Counted from the stretch's first letter, positions 33,001-45,159 are shown. The stretch: 64,000 nucleotides of DNA from Notospermus geniculatus (GCA_002633025.1 NMRB01002706.1:1-64000), one strand, 5' to 3'. The notes: a model not told the origin generated them from the sequence alone. Program-made: numbers and translations.

Positions 33001-36000
33001 TGTACGAGATGAATTCACATACAAAATGAATTCACACTCAAGATGAATTCACGTACGAGATGAATTTGCATACTAGATGATTCACAAATGAGGTGAATTC
33101 ATGTACGAAATGAATTCTCTACAAAATATTAAATTCAACTATGAGATGAATTCACATTTGAGATGAATTCACGTACAAAATGAATTCACGTACGAGACAA
33201 ATCCATGAATTCAAGAACAATTTTCTTTCATGCACCATGTGGAAAAATGTTGTCCAGATATTAGGCATGTTAGGAGACAGTTCAGAAATGTTCATACATT
33301 AAATTTGTAGAGGGGTCAAAATCTAACGTGCACACATAGAAAAAGAGGGTTCTCTGATTACTCTTTCAGGAATTGGGAAGAAGTGGTTAAAAATGTGCAT
33401 GAAAACTACATAAGCAGCGGAACGTGAAATACAGAGATCTACCACTAGAACCAAATACCAGGGATTAGGACAAAAACATGGCTGGTCCGCATGGACTAAG
33501 ACATTTGGAGAAATATGGCTATCATTGCTGCTGAGTCTGAAGGACTGCCAGCTAGTTTCATCCAAGGTGACCTGGGCAGTGTTCTCCACATGGCTTTTTC
33601 TTTGTGTGGCCCACCCTACCTTGGCATTTTACCACCCTACCTTAGAAGTAACCACACTTCCTTGCAGCCCAATTTTGTAATGGTTTTCTATTACACCCCC
33701 TACCATTATAAATTGGTGACCACATTACCTTAATTTGCCAAGTACCGGTAATGGGAAAACCATCCTGGAATTTCAAGGGTACCACCCTACTTTATGAAAT
33801 CCTGAGGAGAACACCGCCTGGGGGGTCAAACTTCTTCTTTTTGATCTCTTACTGACCCAAAATTTATGCAAAATAGGTCAATGCACTGTGGTATTACCAT
33901 CCATCATTATGAGATGCCCTTATCAGAAAGGTAGTAACTGACTGACACGAAATTATCAATGGCAAATAAACCAAAGGAAGGACAACTCAATACTTGGACA
34001 GTTATTTCTGTCTACAGGTGCGTTGTCACAGCCATATTTCCCCCAAATGTAAATGATTGCTGAACAAAATTTGACTGCGCTGAACATGCTGAATGAGCTC
34101 TTTCTATAAATATTGACCGAAAGGAGAGTGCATAAGATTTCAGATTTCAGATTTATTATAAACGGCAATGTTTTTCACCAAATTTTTTGAATATGCTCAA
34201 TAAAGGCTTTCACCTGGGCCGACCGCACAGAAAGTCCGATACTGCTACCGGCGCTTGTCAGCAGTTAGTTATAACGCATTTTCCCATTAACTAAACCGCA
34301 GATGGTCACCGAAAGCACAATCGGACTTTCTGTGCGGTCGGCCCTGGTCTTTACATTTAAACCCACGAAGCCCTGAATATGAATTTTAAAAGAAATTCTT
34401 ATGGAAAATTTGATCCACATTATCATGATTGTTTGTTAGTATAGTTTCAAGAAATTTCAATGAAACTGCCAGTGGCAGAACTGACAAAAAGATTCCGGCA
34501 AATTTTGTTCAGCAAATCCATCACCAACAACGGAAAATAGCATCACCTTGTCTTTCGATAAAACTGCCAGTAAGAATGCGAGCTATGTATACGTCACCCT
34601 TGTCGACGCGAACGGTGATACCCTGTGTGATAAAAGAGGGAGAAAATGCAAGGGACGACACAGCAGTGAAGAAGCGAAATAAAATGTAACGAGCAAANNN
34701 NNNNNNNNNNNNNNNNNNNNNNNNNNNNNNNNNNNNNNNNNNNNNNNNNNNNNNNNNNNNNNNNNNNNNNNNNNNNNNNNNNNNNNNNNNNNNNNNNNNN
34801 NNNNNNNNNNNNNNNNNNNNNNNNNNNNNNNNNNNNNNNNNNNNNNNNNNNNNNNNNNNNNNNNNNNNNNNNNNNNNNNNNNNNNNNNNNNNNNNNNNNN
34901 NNNNNNNNNNNNNNNNNNNNNNNNNNNNNNNNNNNNNNNNNNNNNNNNNNNNNNNNNNNNNNNNNNNNNNNNNNNNNNNNNNNNNNNNNNNNNNNNNNNN
35001 NNNNNNGGTCCCTTTTGGTCATATCACCTTAGAAACTGGCTTAAATTGGCTGTTGACTGGAGTTATAGAGACCTTTTTAACTTTTTAGCTTTTCAAATTC
35101 CGTTAGAAGAAATGTCGCGAATGAAAAGTGCCCTTTTCTAGGTTGAAGTGCCCTTTTCGCAAAGTTTGCACCATGCCCTTCTGAAATCCTAGATATATAA
35201 CACTGTTAGTACTTTCCAATGAATACCTACAGTGGAACCTCCCTTAACGGACACCTCTGCCAGGAGGACACCTCTCTAATCAGGACACCAATGTTCAGTC
35301 CCAAACTGGTCATTTCTATTCATTTCAACCTCTGTAATCAGGACACCTCTCAATTAAGGACAGCATTTGTCAGTCCCGAAGGTGTCCTTAATAGAGAGGT
35401 TCGACTGCATGTGATAGGGTTTTCGTAAGATTGTGGAATTTGATACATTTATCAGTTTTTGGTAAAAAAATACCGCTGGCAGTGAAGGTTATAAGGGCAG
35501 TTATAGTTATAAAGTATGATTCACCCTAACTTCAACATGGGCAAAGTGCCAAGCTTGGAAATGTGCACAGGCCAGTGGTAAATAATCCATGTCGCAGTTT
35601 CCTAATGATGTTAGGGTAACTTGGTTTACTTTCCATGAGCCTATAGCAAATCCAAAGTTGTGCTCAGCCAACTGGTTGGTACATGTATACTGTGGTTTGT
35701 GGTTTAATCATTTGTCACTTTGTGGTGTCTGTTGCACAGGCCTGGCACTTTGCCCATGTTGAAGTTAGGGTGACTCATAGCCTACTTTACTCAAAAGTCT
35801 GTTCAAAACCATGAAACTAGTACATGTACACATAGGCAACTAGTATGTAGGATACACACCGAACATGCTGTCAGAACATGCTTCATTCATCATGCACTGA
35901 ACACAAACAGCTGCTGTGCAATATAAATGTACTACACAAAGTAATAAACTTGGTACACCTGCTCAAAAACTCTGAAGTTGAAAATATCCAGGGTAGGAGG

Positions 36001-39000
36001 GATATATTGACATTCTGAACGACAGATTACGGGAATATATATATATAATTGTTCAATTTATAGGTTTAGGAGAGCAGGTTTGTGATTGAGTTATAGGCCC
36101 ATATTTTAGAATGCTCCTCAACGTAAAGGAGTTCCTCAAGGCTATTGTTCTCAACAGGAGAACAATAACCTTGAGGAACTCCTTTACGTTGAGGAGCATT
36201 CTAAAATATGGGCGATAGACTTGTCTAGTATTCAAATGATAGTCAGGAAAATGACTTCAGAGTAAACATGGTAAAAATGTAAAAAAAATAATAGGGTTTT
36301 CAAATCAAGGGGTTGTGCAGGATTCAAAGATTTGCTGAGATTTGCTTCAAAAGCTCTAGTACCATGCAACATGTGCAACATGTCATGCAAATTCTGTGTA
36401 CTGACGTGAGAAAAAAGGCATTTATGGGCTTCTAATACCACTTCTGTTAGTCATGTTAGTTTCTTAGTCTATTTAATATTCCAGTACAAAGTACATGTAC
36501 CTATAATATGACACAAGCCTAATGGAAAGCACAGAGATGTACTGGGTACCGACGTCTTAAGGCTTGGTTCATACTTCTCTTTGCGGACAGCTCTGCCAGG
36601 AGGACACCTCTCTATTAAGGACACGAAGTTCAGTTCGAAACTGATCAGTTCTGTTTGACCTCTGTAATCAGGACACCTCTCAATTAAGGACACATCTGCC
36701 TGTCCTGCATGTGTCCTTAAAGCGGACTATTCATGCCGAGTCAAAGATTCCACAGAACAGTTTCCGGAGCGGCCGCCGCAATGCATTTACCAGTTGTTGT
36801 TACGAATAAAACGTGTTGTTTTATTATTTTTGGTTCCCTTTGGCAGATGCGAACAATCCACTTTAATAGAAAGGTTCCATTGTAGCTTAGCCTATTTTTG
36901 GGACATGTTTCTTCGGTTTTCGGCAAAATTTGTGCCATCTTTTATGGGCGAAACTTACCAATGGTTCATCAGCTGCCTTTCGTATTCCCACCATCCTTAT
37001 CGCATCTGCCGGTGCGGTGAACGAGGGTTCCACCGTAGATTCTGTGGTCGCCGCCACCGCTGGAAACACCTCTGGTAGCGGCTCATAGCTCTTTCCAGCG
37101 ATGTCATCATGCGCCTGCATCATCGACTGAAACCAAAATGTGTAATCCAACATGAGACAAAAACCTATTGTTGTATAGTACTGTATCATTTTAATTACAA
37201 AAGTTAAGGTCTACCTGCTAGTGGTACAGAAACTGGGGCCTACACGAAGCCTCAGTGGCTATGAAGCCATTCACATCCGTTTAGATACGATATTTAGAAA
37301 GGAGAAAGGCGTGGATCCAGGGGGCGCAGCCAGGGCATGCCCCCTTCCGGCTAACATCTGTAAATTTGACCGTGAAATTCTGAAATTTGGAGCAAATCTT
37401 TGAAATTCACTGCAGATTTCAATGTTTCTGGCACAGTGTGGCCCCTCTTTTCCGAAATCATGGATCCACCCCTGTGAGCATCACCTCTTGAGCTTTTAAA
37501 GGGTTACCGGTCATTAAGCACGAACCTGAACGTAGATGTCGGAGAGAATCTTGCGGAGTTCAATCACTTGATCTTCCTCATTCTCTTCCATCTCCTCCAG
37601 TGCATCTTTTAAGACCTCCACAGCATTGTTCCCCTCTGGCTGGAGTGTGTTGTCCTCCAGACGGTCATGCACCTAACAAGGAAAACAAACAAAAACAAGT
37701 TTTTAACACTTTGACTGCCACACATTTTTCAACCCCTACCTTATTTTATTTCAAAGCATCTCAATTACTGGACAGGGATACATGTACAACACAACAGAGG
37801 CTTAGTTTGCATATGACGTCACAAGCCGCCATGCTGGTGTACACATGCTGCAGAGGCAGCGCGAAATGAGCCGTGCATGCCCCAATGATGTTACGTCAAA
37901 CAATGGCGAGGTACACTTCACGCAAGTCACGTCACGGTCGGCTCACACCTCTGCGCCCTATGTCTCCCAGTATGGCCGCCAGCATGAAAAACAATCTTAT
38001 GCAGAGCTGCCAACCCCTGATTCATGCCTTCCGGAATTTTTCCAGAAATTTCACCATTTTTCCGTATTTTTTGGGGGTCTTTCAGTAGTCTCAGATCGGA
38101 TTGATTCCAGGGCTTTAGGTAACCATGATAACGTGCGTAGGCCCCGTTTTGCATTCAAATCTCGCATCATCTTGTTGGAAACCTTAGTGAAAACGCAAGT
38201 GAAATCTTGCACAATAGGCCTACTAACATACGCATGCCAAAAAAGCCCCAGATACGGACCACACACACTATTTCATGCTTTATGAACTGTCAAATATGCA
38301 AGAAGCAGTTGAAAACATGCTAAACTTCCACAATCAGAATGAATGCAAAATCCGATGAGATTGCCGCCATCATGGCCATGCAGTCATGGCCGCCATGTTG
38401 CACCTTTCCAGGTCTCACTACACAGTTTGGTGAGCATGTGGTGTGGTCTCACTGCACAGTTTTGGTAGACTACTGCTTTCATCAGAAAGCGTATTTTCGA
38501 TATGCAATCCGTAGAGTCGTATTTAGGCGGATTTTTCAGCAAAAAATCATACAAATCCGCAAAAATCGTATGGGTTGGCAGCTCTGCTTATAATGTTCAT
38601 GGTGCCACCTGTCAGGATGCGGATTCTCCATTTCTGCTCACCTTCATGAGGCTCTGAATAACGGCATCGTCCAAAAATGCTTTAATGAAGACCTTGTCAT
38701 TTTCTGGGGCTTCGTCTAGTTCATCAATATTTTCTTTGACTTCAGTCATTGCAGCTGTAAAACACAAGCCCTGAAGCATTTTAAAACGTGCTTTCACGTT
38801 TCTGGCGCACTAACAGTTTTACACATACTGTAAACCATGAAATTTTCGCGGCGCTAACTGTTCGCGATTTTCATACTTCACAAATTCGCCAAGAATAAAT
38901 TTCGCGATAATGGCCCTTGGGCTTCAGAAATGTAAGACCCAGCGATTTTCGTGCGATTTAAGTTCGCGTTTTGACCCCTCATTGCGAAAATAAAACGCTC

Positions 39001-41436
39001 GCGAAATTTCACGGTTTGCAGTACATGACACCAGGGTTCTGCCCAGGACTGAATCGATCTTCCGAACTTCATACATACATGTACATGTACATACCGGTAG
39101 CTGAAACTATAAATATCCAAGAAATCATTGTTGTTACCGGTACATACATGTACATGTATCTCAGGTCAAAGAAAGATCATGTTCTTTGAGAATGAATCAT
39201 TGATGGACACATACTTAGTAATTAGTTCACCCAAATATACACATTCCTCACTCCAGTCATGCCAGTGTGAACTTATTATGTAGGCTACATAAACATATTA
39301 AACCATGTATACTGGTGGAAAATATTGATCCCTTGATAGCGAAGTGGTTATCAGTCTGCGGCAGGTCCCGGGTACGAATCCAGCCCGGGCCAAATGGGAT
39401 TCCATTCATGGCTACATGTAGGCTCCTCATGTCCGTTGCATCGGACAATAAGCATGGTAAGCCATGGTCATGGTGGCGCCTTGAGTTGTACTTTGTTTCT
39501 TTGCAAGGGCAAGTAAAAGACCCATCCAAGTGAGGAACATGAGTAGCTTGAGATGGCCTCTGCCGTACTTACCAGGGCCAATAATGCTATGGCTTCGGCC
39601 CTGATGGAAAAATCTAATACAAATCAAATCTAATACAAACCAATTGATTCTGGTTACCGGACTAAAAGCTCAACTGATAGGCTATGGCCATCCATCCAAG
39701 CGTGACTCGGGGTCTCCTGAACACATTATGAGCGAGGGGGTGGCCCCGGGGGGTGGCCTTTTACAGCAGCCCACTTTTTAGCCCTTTGCCCCCTACCCTG
39801 GTTACAATGCTAGGTTGACACTGCATATGATACTTTAGACAGGGTTTGTACTATTGTACACCTGTCTCCCAAATTTCCATGACATTATTTCCAGGACTTT
39901 CCAGGGCAGAAATGGCAAAATTCCAGGACACGCGGCACGAAAAGCACAAAATTTCAAGATACATGTACTCTCCCATACCGACTCTCTGCGAAATTAATGT
40001 GGGGAGGTGTCAGAGACCTGGGGATGGGGATTAAGTACACCTTGACAAAGAATTACTTATTTGACTTGTTTTCTTTTTTGAAAGGGACTCGATTTTCCAT
40101 GACAATTCCAGGACATCTTGGTAATTTCGCTGATTTTCAAGGATTTCCAGGCCTGGATTTTGTTAACTTGAAATTCCATGACATTCCAGGTTTTCCAGGA
40201 TGCGTACGAACCCTGTTTAGAATCTTCTCATGCATTCTCATCATGCATCAGAATACCCTGACTACCAGGGTGAGCCCCTGACTACCACATCGTTCCAAAC
40301 CCAGCACCAGCAGTCATGGTCCTTACATCCTCTCAAATCAATCCTTATCATTTTCTGCACACACATTGATCTCACTGCTATTGATAAAACCATTATGTTT
40401 GCATAACAAACTGCTGTTTACCTTTGGTGAGCACTGTATCACCATGTCATACATAAAAATACCCCTCGGAAGTAGACATGGTAGATCTACACATTACTAC
40501 AGTAACAGTAACAGATGCAAATGGGTGTGGACCTAGGCTATACAATGTATAAGGCTGAAGGGGTGAATGTCATCCACCTGTCTGAATCCTAACCCCTGGT
40601 CCCTGTCCCACAACCCTTGATCATGTTGATAACTGGCCTCCTACCCCTGACCCCTAACATGCCTAAAGCTTACTCCTAATCCTACTCACTCCAAAGCAGA
40701 AGTTTGAAAGAGGGCACATTTTGATGTAGACTTCCACGTCCCAACAGAAGGGCCCTTTTCAATCTCAAAGGTGCCTTCTTTCAGAAAAGTGCCCTGCCCT
40801 TCTTAAATTCTAGCTACATGTAGCAGGGTTTCCGCCAGAAAAAAAAAAGAGGGTACGGACCAAAAAAAAATTTTTTTTGAAAAAAAAAAATTTTTTTGAA
40901 AAAAAAAATTTCGAGAAATTTTTATTTTTTATTAGGTTTTAAACGATGTTTGGTGCCATTTTAGGCGTATTTTGAAGCATAAAATCCCCGCGCCGATCAT
41001 GCCGGCTGTTTAGTTTCGTCCGGCATGTCATGGAAAAATGGTTACCCAACGTTTTTGAGGGTACGGATCCGTACCCTGGACAAATTTAAGGGTACGGAAT
41101 TTTACCCTCTGGCGGAAACCCTGTGTAGGGGTCTGTGACCACTGGAAAAACCATTCCAGTGCTCTCAGTCATGTCAGTCAATTCAGAGAGACTTTCAGCC
41201 CAGTAATTTGTCTGATGGATAACTAAATGGAAACAGTTTACAAATGAAGGGAAACTGGGTGACACCGCTGCCGTCGGCTACCTACCTTCTCCAGATTCAG
41301 GCTGACTGTCATCACCGCTAAGGCTTCCCTCACCCCCATCGCTCCTCTTATCGCTGTGGTGGTCATTCTCTGGAGCCTCTTCATCATAATCACTGTCGAT
41401 ATTTGTTTCCTCAACAGTCGCTTTAGGAACAGGCAT
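24021..41436 (-). CDS. MPP2/PALS2-type MAGUK scaffold (L27-PDZ-SH3-GUK, 11 coding exons)
   Basis: Minus-strand coding exons: 41286-41436 (ATG at 41434-41436), 38642-38754, 37526-37672, 36959-37126, 34547-34622, 28385-28533, 27038-27278, 26507-26731, 25533-25735, 24706-24834 and 24021-24209 (TAA). All are GT-AG and in phase, about 596 residues. Membrane-associated guanylate kinase homologues of the p55/MPP group tether cell-junction and polarity complexes under the plasma membrane. Order: acidic N-terminus (1-60), L27 region (65-135), linker ending [17 protein letters not shown] (181-262, GDLIKEVNG), SH3 (269-335, [19 protein letters not shown]), basic HOOK ([10 protein letters not shown]), and GUK-like domain (395-590) with [26 protein letters not shown] and C-terminal [10 protein letters not shown]. 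As in other MAGUKs the ATP loop is degenerate, so it should bind peptides rather than act as a kinase. Closest by eye to vertebrate MPP2/MPP6 and fly varicose. An AG at 41448-41449 shows a noncoding upstream exon exists. Confidence 0.93.
24518..24656. mobile_element. MITE with AGGCCTGAACCCACTG ends and TAA flanks
   Basis: The inverted ends are flanked by TAA on both sides, as in PIF/Harbinger-type insertions. In the last MAGUK intron. Confidence 0.7.
24991..25516. mobile_element. Element A, copy 4, with nested palindrome
   Basis: The insert 25151-25412 (ends AAGTGCTTTTCAGAATGTCC) splits the copy; TA sits at each border. Confidence 0.8.
25801..26036. mobile_element. MITE with TACTGTAAA...TTTCGCG ends
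   Basis: Inverted ends; related copy at 38826-39023. Confidence 0.7.
26224..26477. mobile_element. Element A, copy 5
   Basis: In the MAGUK intron between 26507 and 25735, 30 bp from exon 8. Inverted relative to copy 3. Confidence 0.8.
27325..28298. mobile_element. Two adjacent TTAA-flanked elements sharing one TTAA
   Basis: 27325-27568 (ends AGATAATGTATCAC) and 27573-28298 (ends AGCAGACCTGAAAT-like) are bordered by TTAA at 27321-27324, 27569-27572 and 28299-28302. In the MAGUK intron between the SH3 and PDZ exons. Confidence 0.75.
28919..29212. mobile_element. MITE with ACAGTACGTTGCACAATTGA ends
   Basis: Left end inverted at 29193-29212. Confidence 0.7.
29228..29755. mobile_element. MITE with nested hairpin
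   Basis: Outer ends GTGACCCAGTCTGGGGAAAACC region and inverse near 29715-29750. Inner palindrome 29398-29541 with GTGCATTGTGGGAACAA. Confidence 0.65.
29990..30346. mobile_element. GGGTCCATATTC-family MITE with a nested palindrome
   Basis: Inner element about 30013-30266 with ends AAGGAGCTGGACGTCC-like and GACGTCTAACTCCTT-like. Confidence 0.7.
30485..30600. mobile_element. Hairpin MITE
   Basis: AGGTAGCAAATGCTTTTACTT and its inverse at the right. Confidence 0.6.
30643..31011. mobile_element. Element A, copy 6, with nested MITE
   Basis: A GGGTCCATATTC-family MITE (30863-30968) lies inside it, so the MITE arrived later. Confidence 0.8.
31425..31735. repeat. Minisatellite, about 20-24-bp unit (TTCCAGACTCAAAGGTTCCC)
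   Basis: About thirteen diverged units in the long MAGUK intron. Confidence 0.85.
32095..33225. repeat. Satellite with 15-16-bp base unit and 140-bp higher-order unit
   Basis: The base unit resembles AGATGAATTCACATACG. From about 32170 to 32890 a 140-bp block repeats about five times with almost no change (AGATGAATCC at 32311, 32451, 32591, 32731, 32871). The right flank is diverged single units. Confidence 0.92.
33226..34215. other. Intron DNA without recognised feature
   Basis: A few repeated phrases (CCACCCTACCTT) around 33605-33800. No gene seen. Confidence 0.4.
34216..34344. mobile_element. Hairpin MITE (GGGCCGACCGCACAGAAAG ends), copy 2
   Basis: Same family as 19405-19535. Confidence 0.75.
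34698..35006. other. Assembly gap (309 N)
   Basis: A run of N in a MAGUK intron, 76 bp above the first PDZ exon. Confidence 1.
35220..35413. mobile_element. CAGTGGAACCTC...GAGAGGTTCGACTG repeat, copy 1
   Basis: Contains AGGACACCTCTC repeats; a second copy lies around 36570-36880. Confidence 0.6.
35510..35789. mobile_element. Element A, copy 7
   Basis: Full length, with a short insertion in one end. Confidence 0.8.
36097..36213. mobile_element. Near-perfect hairpin MITE (GCCCATATTTTAGAATGCTCC)
   Basis: Arms of about 55 bp pair almost without mismatch. In a MAGUK intron. Confidence 0.8.
37308..37478. mobile_element. GTGGATCCAGGGGGCGCA repeat, copy 1
   Basis: Inverted ends (GGATCCA); sister copy at 44019-44188. 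Confidence 0.65.
38000..38590. mobile_element. Inverted-repeat element with GCAGAGCTGCCAACCC ends
   Basis: Left end at 38001-38016 and inverse at 38573-38588. Confidence 0.6.
38826..39023. mobile_element. MITE with TACTGTAAA...TTTCGCG ends, copy 2
   Basis: Related to 25801-26036. Confidence 0.65.
39329..39640 (+). mobile_element. tRNA-derived SINE, copy 2, with AT-rich tail repeat
   Basis: Body matches 20138-20402. The head lacks about 13 bases of the anticodon arm present in copy 1. Tail repeats AAATCTAATACA. Confidence 0.85.
39839..40217. mobile_element. CAGGGTTYGTAC element, copy 2
   Basis: Same ends as the inner element at 14611-15050, with the same TTCCAGGAC-type interior. Confidence 0.7.
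40218..40823. other. Intron DNA; nothing recognised
   Basis: Simple-sequence phrases of CCTGACCCC type; no gene seen. Confidence 0.4.
40824..41125. mobile_element. MITE with AGGGTTTCCGCCAGA ends (copy 3)
   Basis: Inverted ends with GAGGGTACGG and TACCCTC inside; A-rich interior. Confidence 0.75.
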
Positions 41437-41700
41437 TTTGGCTTCGTCTGTAAACAAAAACAGTCAACATTATCTCAGAGGTTGCCATACTGTTGGCTAC
41501 TACCAAGAAAGCCTACCAAGAAAGCCTCCTACAGCAAGGTACACAACAAATTGGGGGCCTAAGCGAGCAATAGGGTCTACAATCATTATGTCTCCAACCC
41601 CAGAGAGTTCTTCCTACTAGGAAAATATGCAAGGCGCATCTTGCAAGATGCATTGAATTGCAAAACATTCTTCCCAGACAAGACATGCAAGAGAAACTAA

Positions 41701-41975
41701 GGGCCGTATGGTTGGGTCGGACTTCAGCCAGACTTTCATTAAAGTCTGATTTTTCTCAATTTTAAAAATACTTCAAGCTGGAGTACTTGTAAGTCCAACT
41801 TCAGCTAGGGCCGTATTCTAGAAGCTTTCTTAACTCTAACATGTCTAAGGTTTACCTTTTAGCTATTGTTTGCAGGGCAGAATACGAAAGCTTAAAGTGG
41901 ACGTTAGAGATAAGGAGGCTTCTAGAATACGGGCCTCTGTCTTCACGCTAAAGTCTGACCTGAGCATACGACCCT
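41701..41975. mobile_element. AGGGCCGTATG-family MITE with nested hairpin MITE
   Basis: The inner hairpin 41807-41937 (GGCCGTATTCTAGAAGC) splits the outer copy, just upstream of the first MAGUK coding exon. Confidence 0.75.
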
Positions 41976-44018
41976 AATAGCGTTGAACACCCGACTCTGC
42001 AATGGGACTTTTAAACTTCTCTGCAGTTTTGAATAAATGCTCCCTGTATTATACCCGCACCACCTACATGTAGTGCCGCAGCCATGGCTCAGTGTACAAA
42101 GGGTTGAAATTGCTATGGTAACTATCCCTTTCATAAACCCTGTTTACGAAGCATGTACCAAGTCAATATTGTCAACCCTTGTGCATGTTGTGCCGTTCAT
42201 GTAATCCAATACGATATCTTCATCGTTAAAGTTATGAAGAACTACCCGTACAGCAAATTCACCATCAACCCTGGGACACTGGAAGGACGTAATCCGATAC
42301 ACCAAGTATAGTCTTCAATGCAGAACATTGTTAGTGTTTCTCGCTTCTCTTCTCAAACATGCATAAGCTATCTGGAAATCCCTGTCTAAAAACACTCAGC
42401 AGTATTGCTATATTCGTATAGCAAGAGGGAATTCAATCGACCGATGATACAAGTAATGCAACACTGCAGCATCAGAAATCCACTTTTTTTTAGGACTATA
42501 ACATCATGTACAATGTATCGGTGCATGTGAAGTCACTTAATGAAGGTTGACGCCAATATCTTCACTGTATGCCTATCATGCCTATAGCGAACCGCCCGAG
42601 TGACGTCGGACGTGTCAATTTCATTGTGTTTGTCCGACTGCTTTTGTACATGTACTGTCTCCCCTTCGACAATGTGGTCACTCAGTAAAGTCTACTTGTT
42701 ATCTAATATTTGTCCGACCTTCGCTGGTAAAAATAGAAACCGGGCGGTGTGCTATTGCCAACGAAGTAAATCTGAGGAGAGGACATATCCGGCCAAAAAC
42801 ATTGGCGAAATTCCCTGACAAATTCAAAATGTTTGACACACAAAACATTTTGAACATAGTGAGCACAATTTCAACACAAAATATGGGACATACTGACGTG
42901 ATTATTAGAAAGTGATATATGACAGCAAAATCAAACACATACATGTAGGCCCTAAACATGGTAAAATGTTCAGGGATGCAGCAGAGTGTACATATATGGC
43001 AAATTTGGGCCCTAAACATGCCATACATTTTGCAGTTCATATTAGACTGCGAATATGGAATACATGTACACAATGTATTATTCATACAAAAAGTGTGTAA
43101 TAATATTCAGACATACATGTATTGATCAGTCAGTTGTTTCCTCAATGGGCAAATTGGCTACATGACAATAGTTGTGGAGTCCTTTGCAACAGAAATGTGG
43201 AAGCTGCGAGGGGCTAGTTCTATGTGCTACAAGTTGCATCAGATGCAACCTACATGTATAGTCATGATAGTGTAGGCCCCAAGATTTTGTTATGAAAATT
43301 GCACCCATGGCTGATGGCGCTGACCTGGGCACACCACATCGGCACTGCTGGCCTGATTGGTAGAAGGAAACCAGAGTAGGCCTACCCTGGCCAAAACCAA
43401 CAGTATGCTGTCTTCAACAACACAGTTGTTACTGGCACAGTTATCTACTAGGCCAACTGTGTGTGCAGGAGGCCTACATACATGCATGACATGGCCTACA
43501 TCATCTTTCTCTCATGTACATGTAGGCCTAAACTGTTATAGACCTACAACTGATTACATTTAAATCTCGCCATATTTTTCATTGAGATGATAAACATATG
43601 ATAAACAAAAACATATGTCCCCAAAGCTAGACTGTAGACAAGGGCCTGACTTGAAAATCCCCACACCAAATAAATAATTCCCTGTGGCAGTAAATATTTT
43701 GTCGTGATTCGGTTCTCCGACCTCCATCTCCTAAATTTTCGGAGAATTCTGACTTCTGCCAAACATGTGTAGCCTAAAAGGAATGGTCATGATGGTCTCC
43801 CAAAGAACGCAAGTCCTAAACAAGATTAAGAAGAGTCTATGAACTTAGGTTATGTTCCCGAATGGTCATGGGCTCTCTATCAATAAAATCGTTGAACCAC
43901 AATACCAAACACAGATTTCTGGGAGACTTACATTCCTGCCACACCGGAGTCAAAAAGCTGAAATGTGAACGAACGTTCCGTACCGTAGGCCTACTATAAC
44001 TCACATGCAGGCACGGAT
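41976..44018. other. Upstream region of the MAGUK gene; no gene recognised
   Basis: Should hold noncoding first exon(s) or promoter of the MAGUK gene, but I could not place them. Frequent TACATGTA and TAGGCCTAC motifs. Confidence 0.4.
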
Positions 44019-44188
44019 CCAGAGGGGGCGCACTGGGCACGTACCTCCCCTTTTGCCTTTTGGCTAACAAATCTGTAAAATCGACCATGAAATTCTGGAA
44101 TTGGCCATTATTGGGTGCAAGTTTCAATGTTCCTAGCACATGCACAGTGCACCCCCTCTTTTCCGAAATCCTGGATCAGCTCCTGACA
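44019..44188. mobile_element. GGATCCAGAGGGGGCGCA repeat, copy 2
   Basis: Matches 37308-37478. Confidence 0.65.
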
Positions 44189-45159
44189 TGTTAGCAGGCT
44201 CTATCAGTCACTCTGGCACAATATCACAGAATAAACATTCAATTTGGATCATGTACACAGGGTCACGGTACATGTATACAATACAGTACATTCACTACAG
44301 TACAATACTACATACATTGTATACCGATATTGCATGCCTGAAACTAGGCCAAACAAGGCCGGGCAAAATACATCGTAAATCGGTGATTTCCAGTGGTATC
44401 AGTCGGTCGAATATACTACAAAATATACCTAGAAACAATAAAATTCGTAATTCAAGAAAATCTGAGCGAAATTTCTTCGCAAAAAGCGTAATTTTGAACG
44501 AACCTTCTTCCAACTTCCTGCAAAATGCTCTCGGCTAGCGGCCGCGAGTACTGATTCGTAACGAGGTGTATGACTGGTCAGGGCGTTGGCTTCTGTATAA
44601 CGAAGCATTTGATTGGTCCATCGTTCCTAGCAGTCGACATCTGGTTTGATCTGGTTTCATCAGCGGTTCTGTTTTTTGGAGGATGACAAACTCATCATCT
44701 TGCTCCAGAACCACTGAATTACCACCGATTTTTCTACAGATGTATTAGGATCCATAGAATTATACGCAAACACAGACTTGGAGCGTGAAAAGGATTGAAA
44801 ATTGGTAAATTCTATTTGCATATCGGCGAAAAATGCCAATAAATGTCGTCTGCATTCACTAGAAACAAGCAAGTCACGAAGACTGCTCCAGTCTTGCTAG
44901 GCCTCCCTCAAAAAAATAATGATGAGATACAATAGGCCTATAGGCCTACTCTTTTGTGCGCCTCTTCCCTTTTGAATTCACTTTAGTCAAAACCCAAATA
45001 ACAGACGTACAAGCGCAGAGGCGCGGACGCTCTGATTGCGCGCGTAATCAACAGGGCGTGCCGCCAATCAAATTTAGATGATTCATCATTGCCTGGCCAT
45101 CATCTGTTATTGTATGGCTATGTTCGAACTTGGAGCGACGGGATGTATTCTTACCCCCC
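44189..45159. other. Intergenic DNA; nothing recognised
   Basis: No supported gene. A CpG-containing patch at 44525-44570 may be a promoter area; weak evidence. Confidence 0.35.

Noticed and set aside
32095-33225. CRISPR-like array
   Set aside because: Units follow each other without unique spacers, and the DNA is eukaryotic; it is a satellite. The same applies to 17335-17592.
34594-35022. 142-codon minus-strand ORF across the first N run
   Set aside because: It is mostly unknown bases. The real coding here is the 34547-34622 PDZ exon in a different frame.
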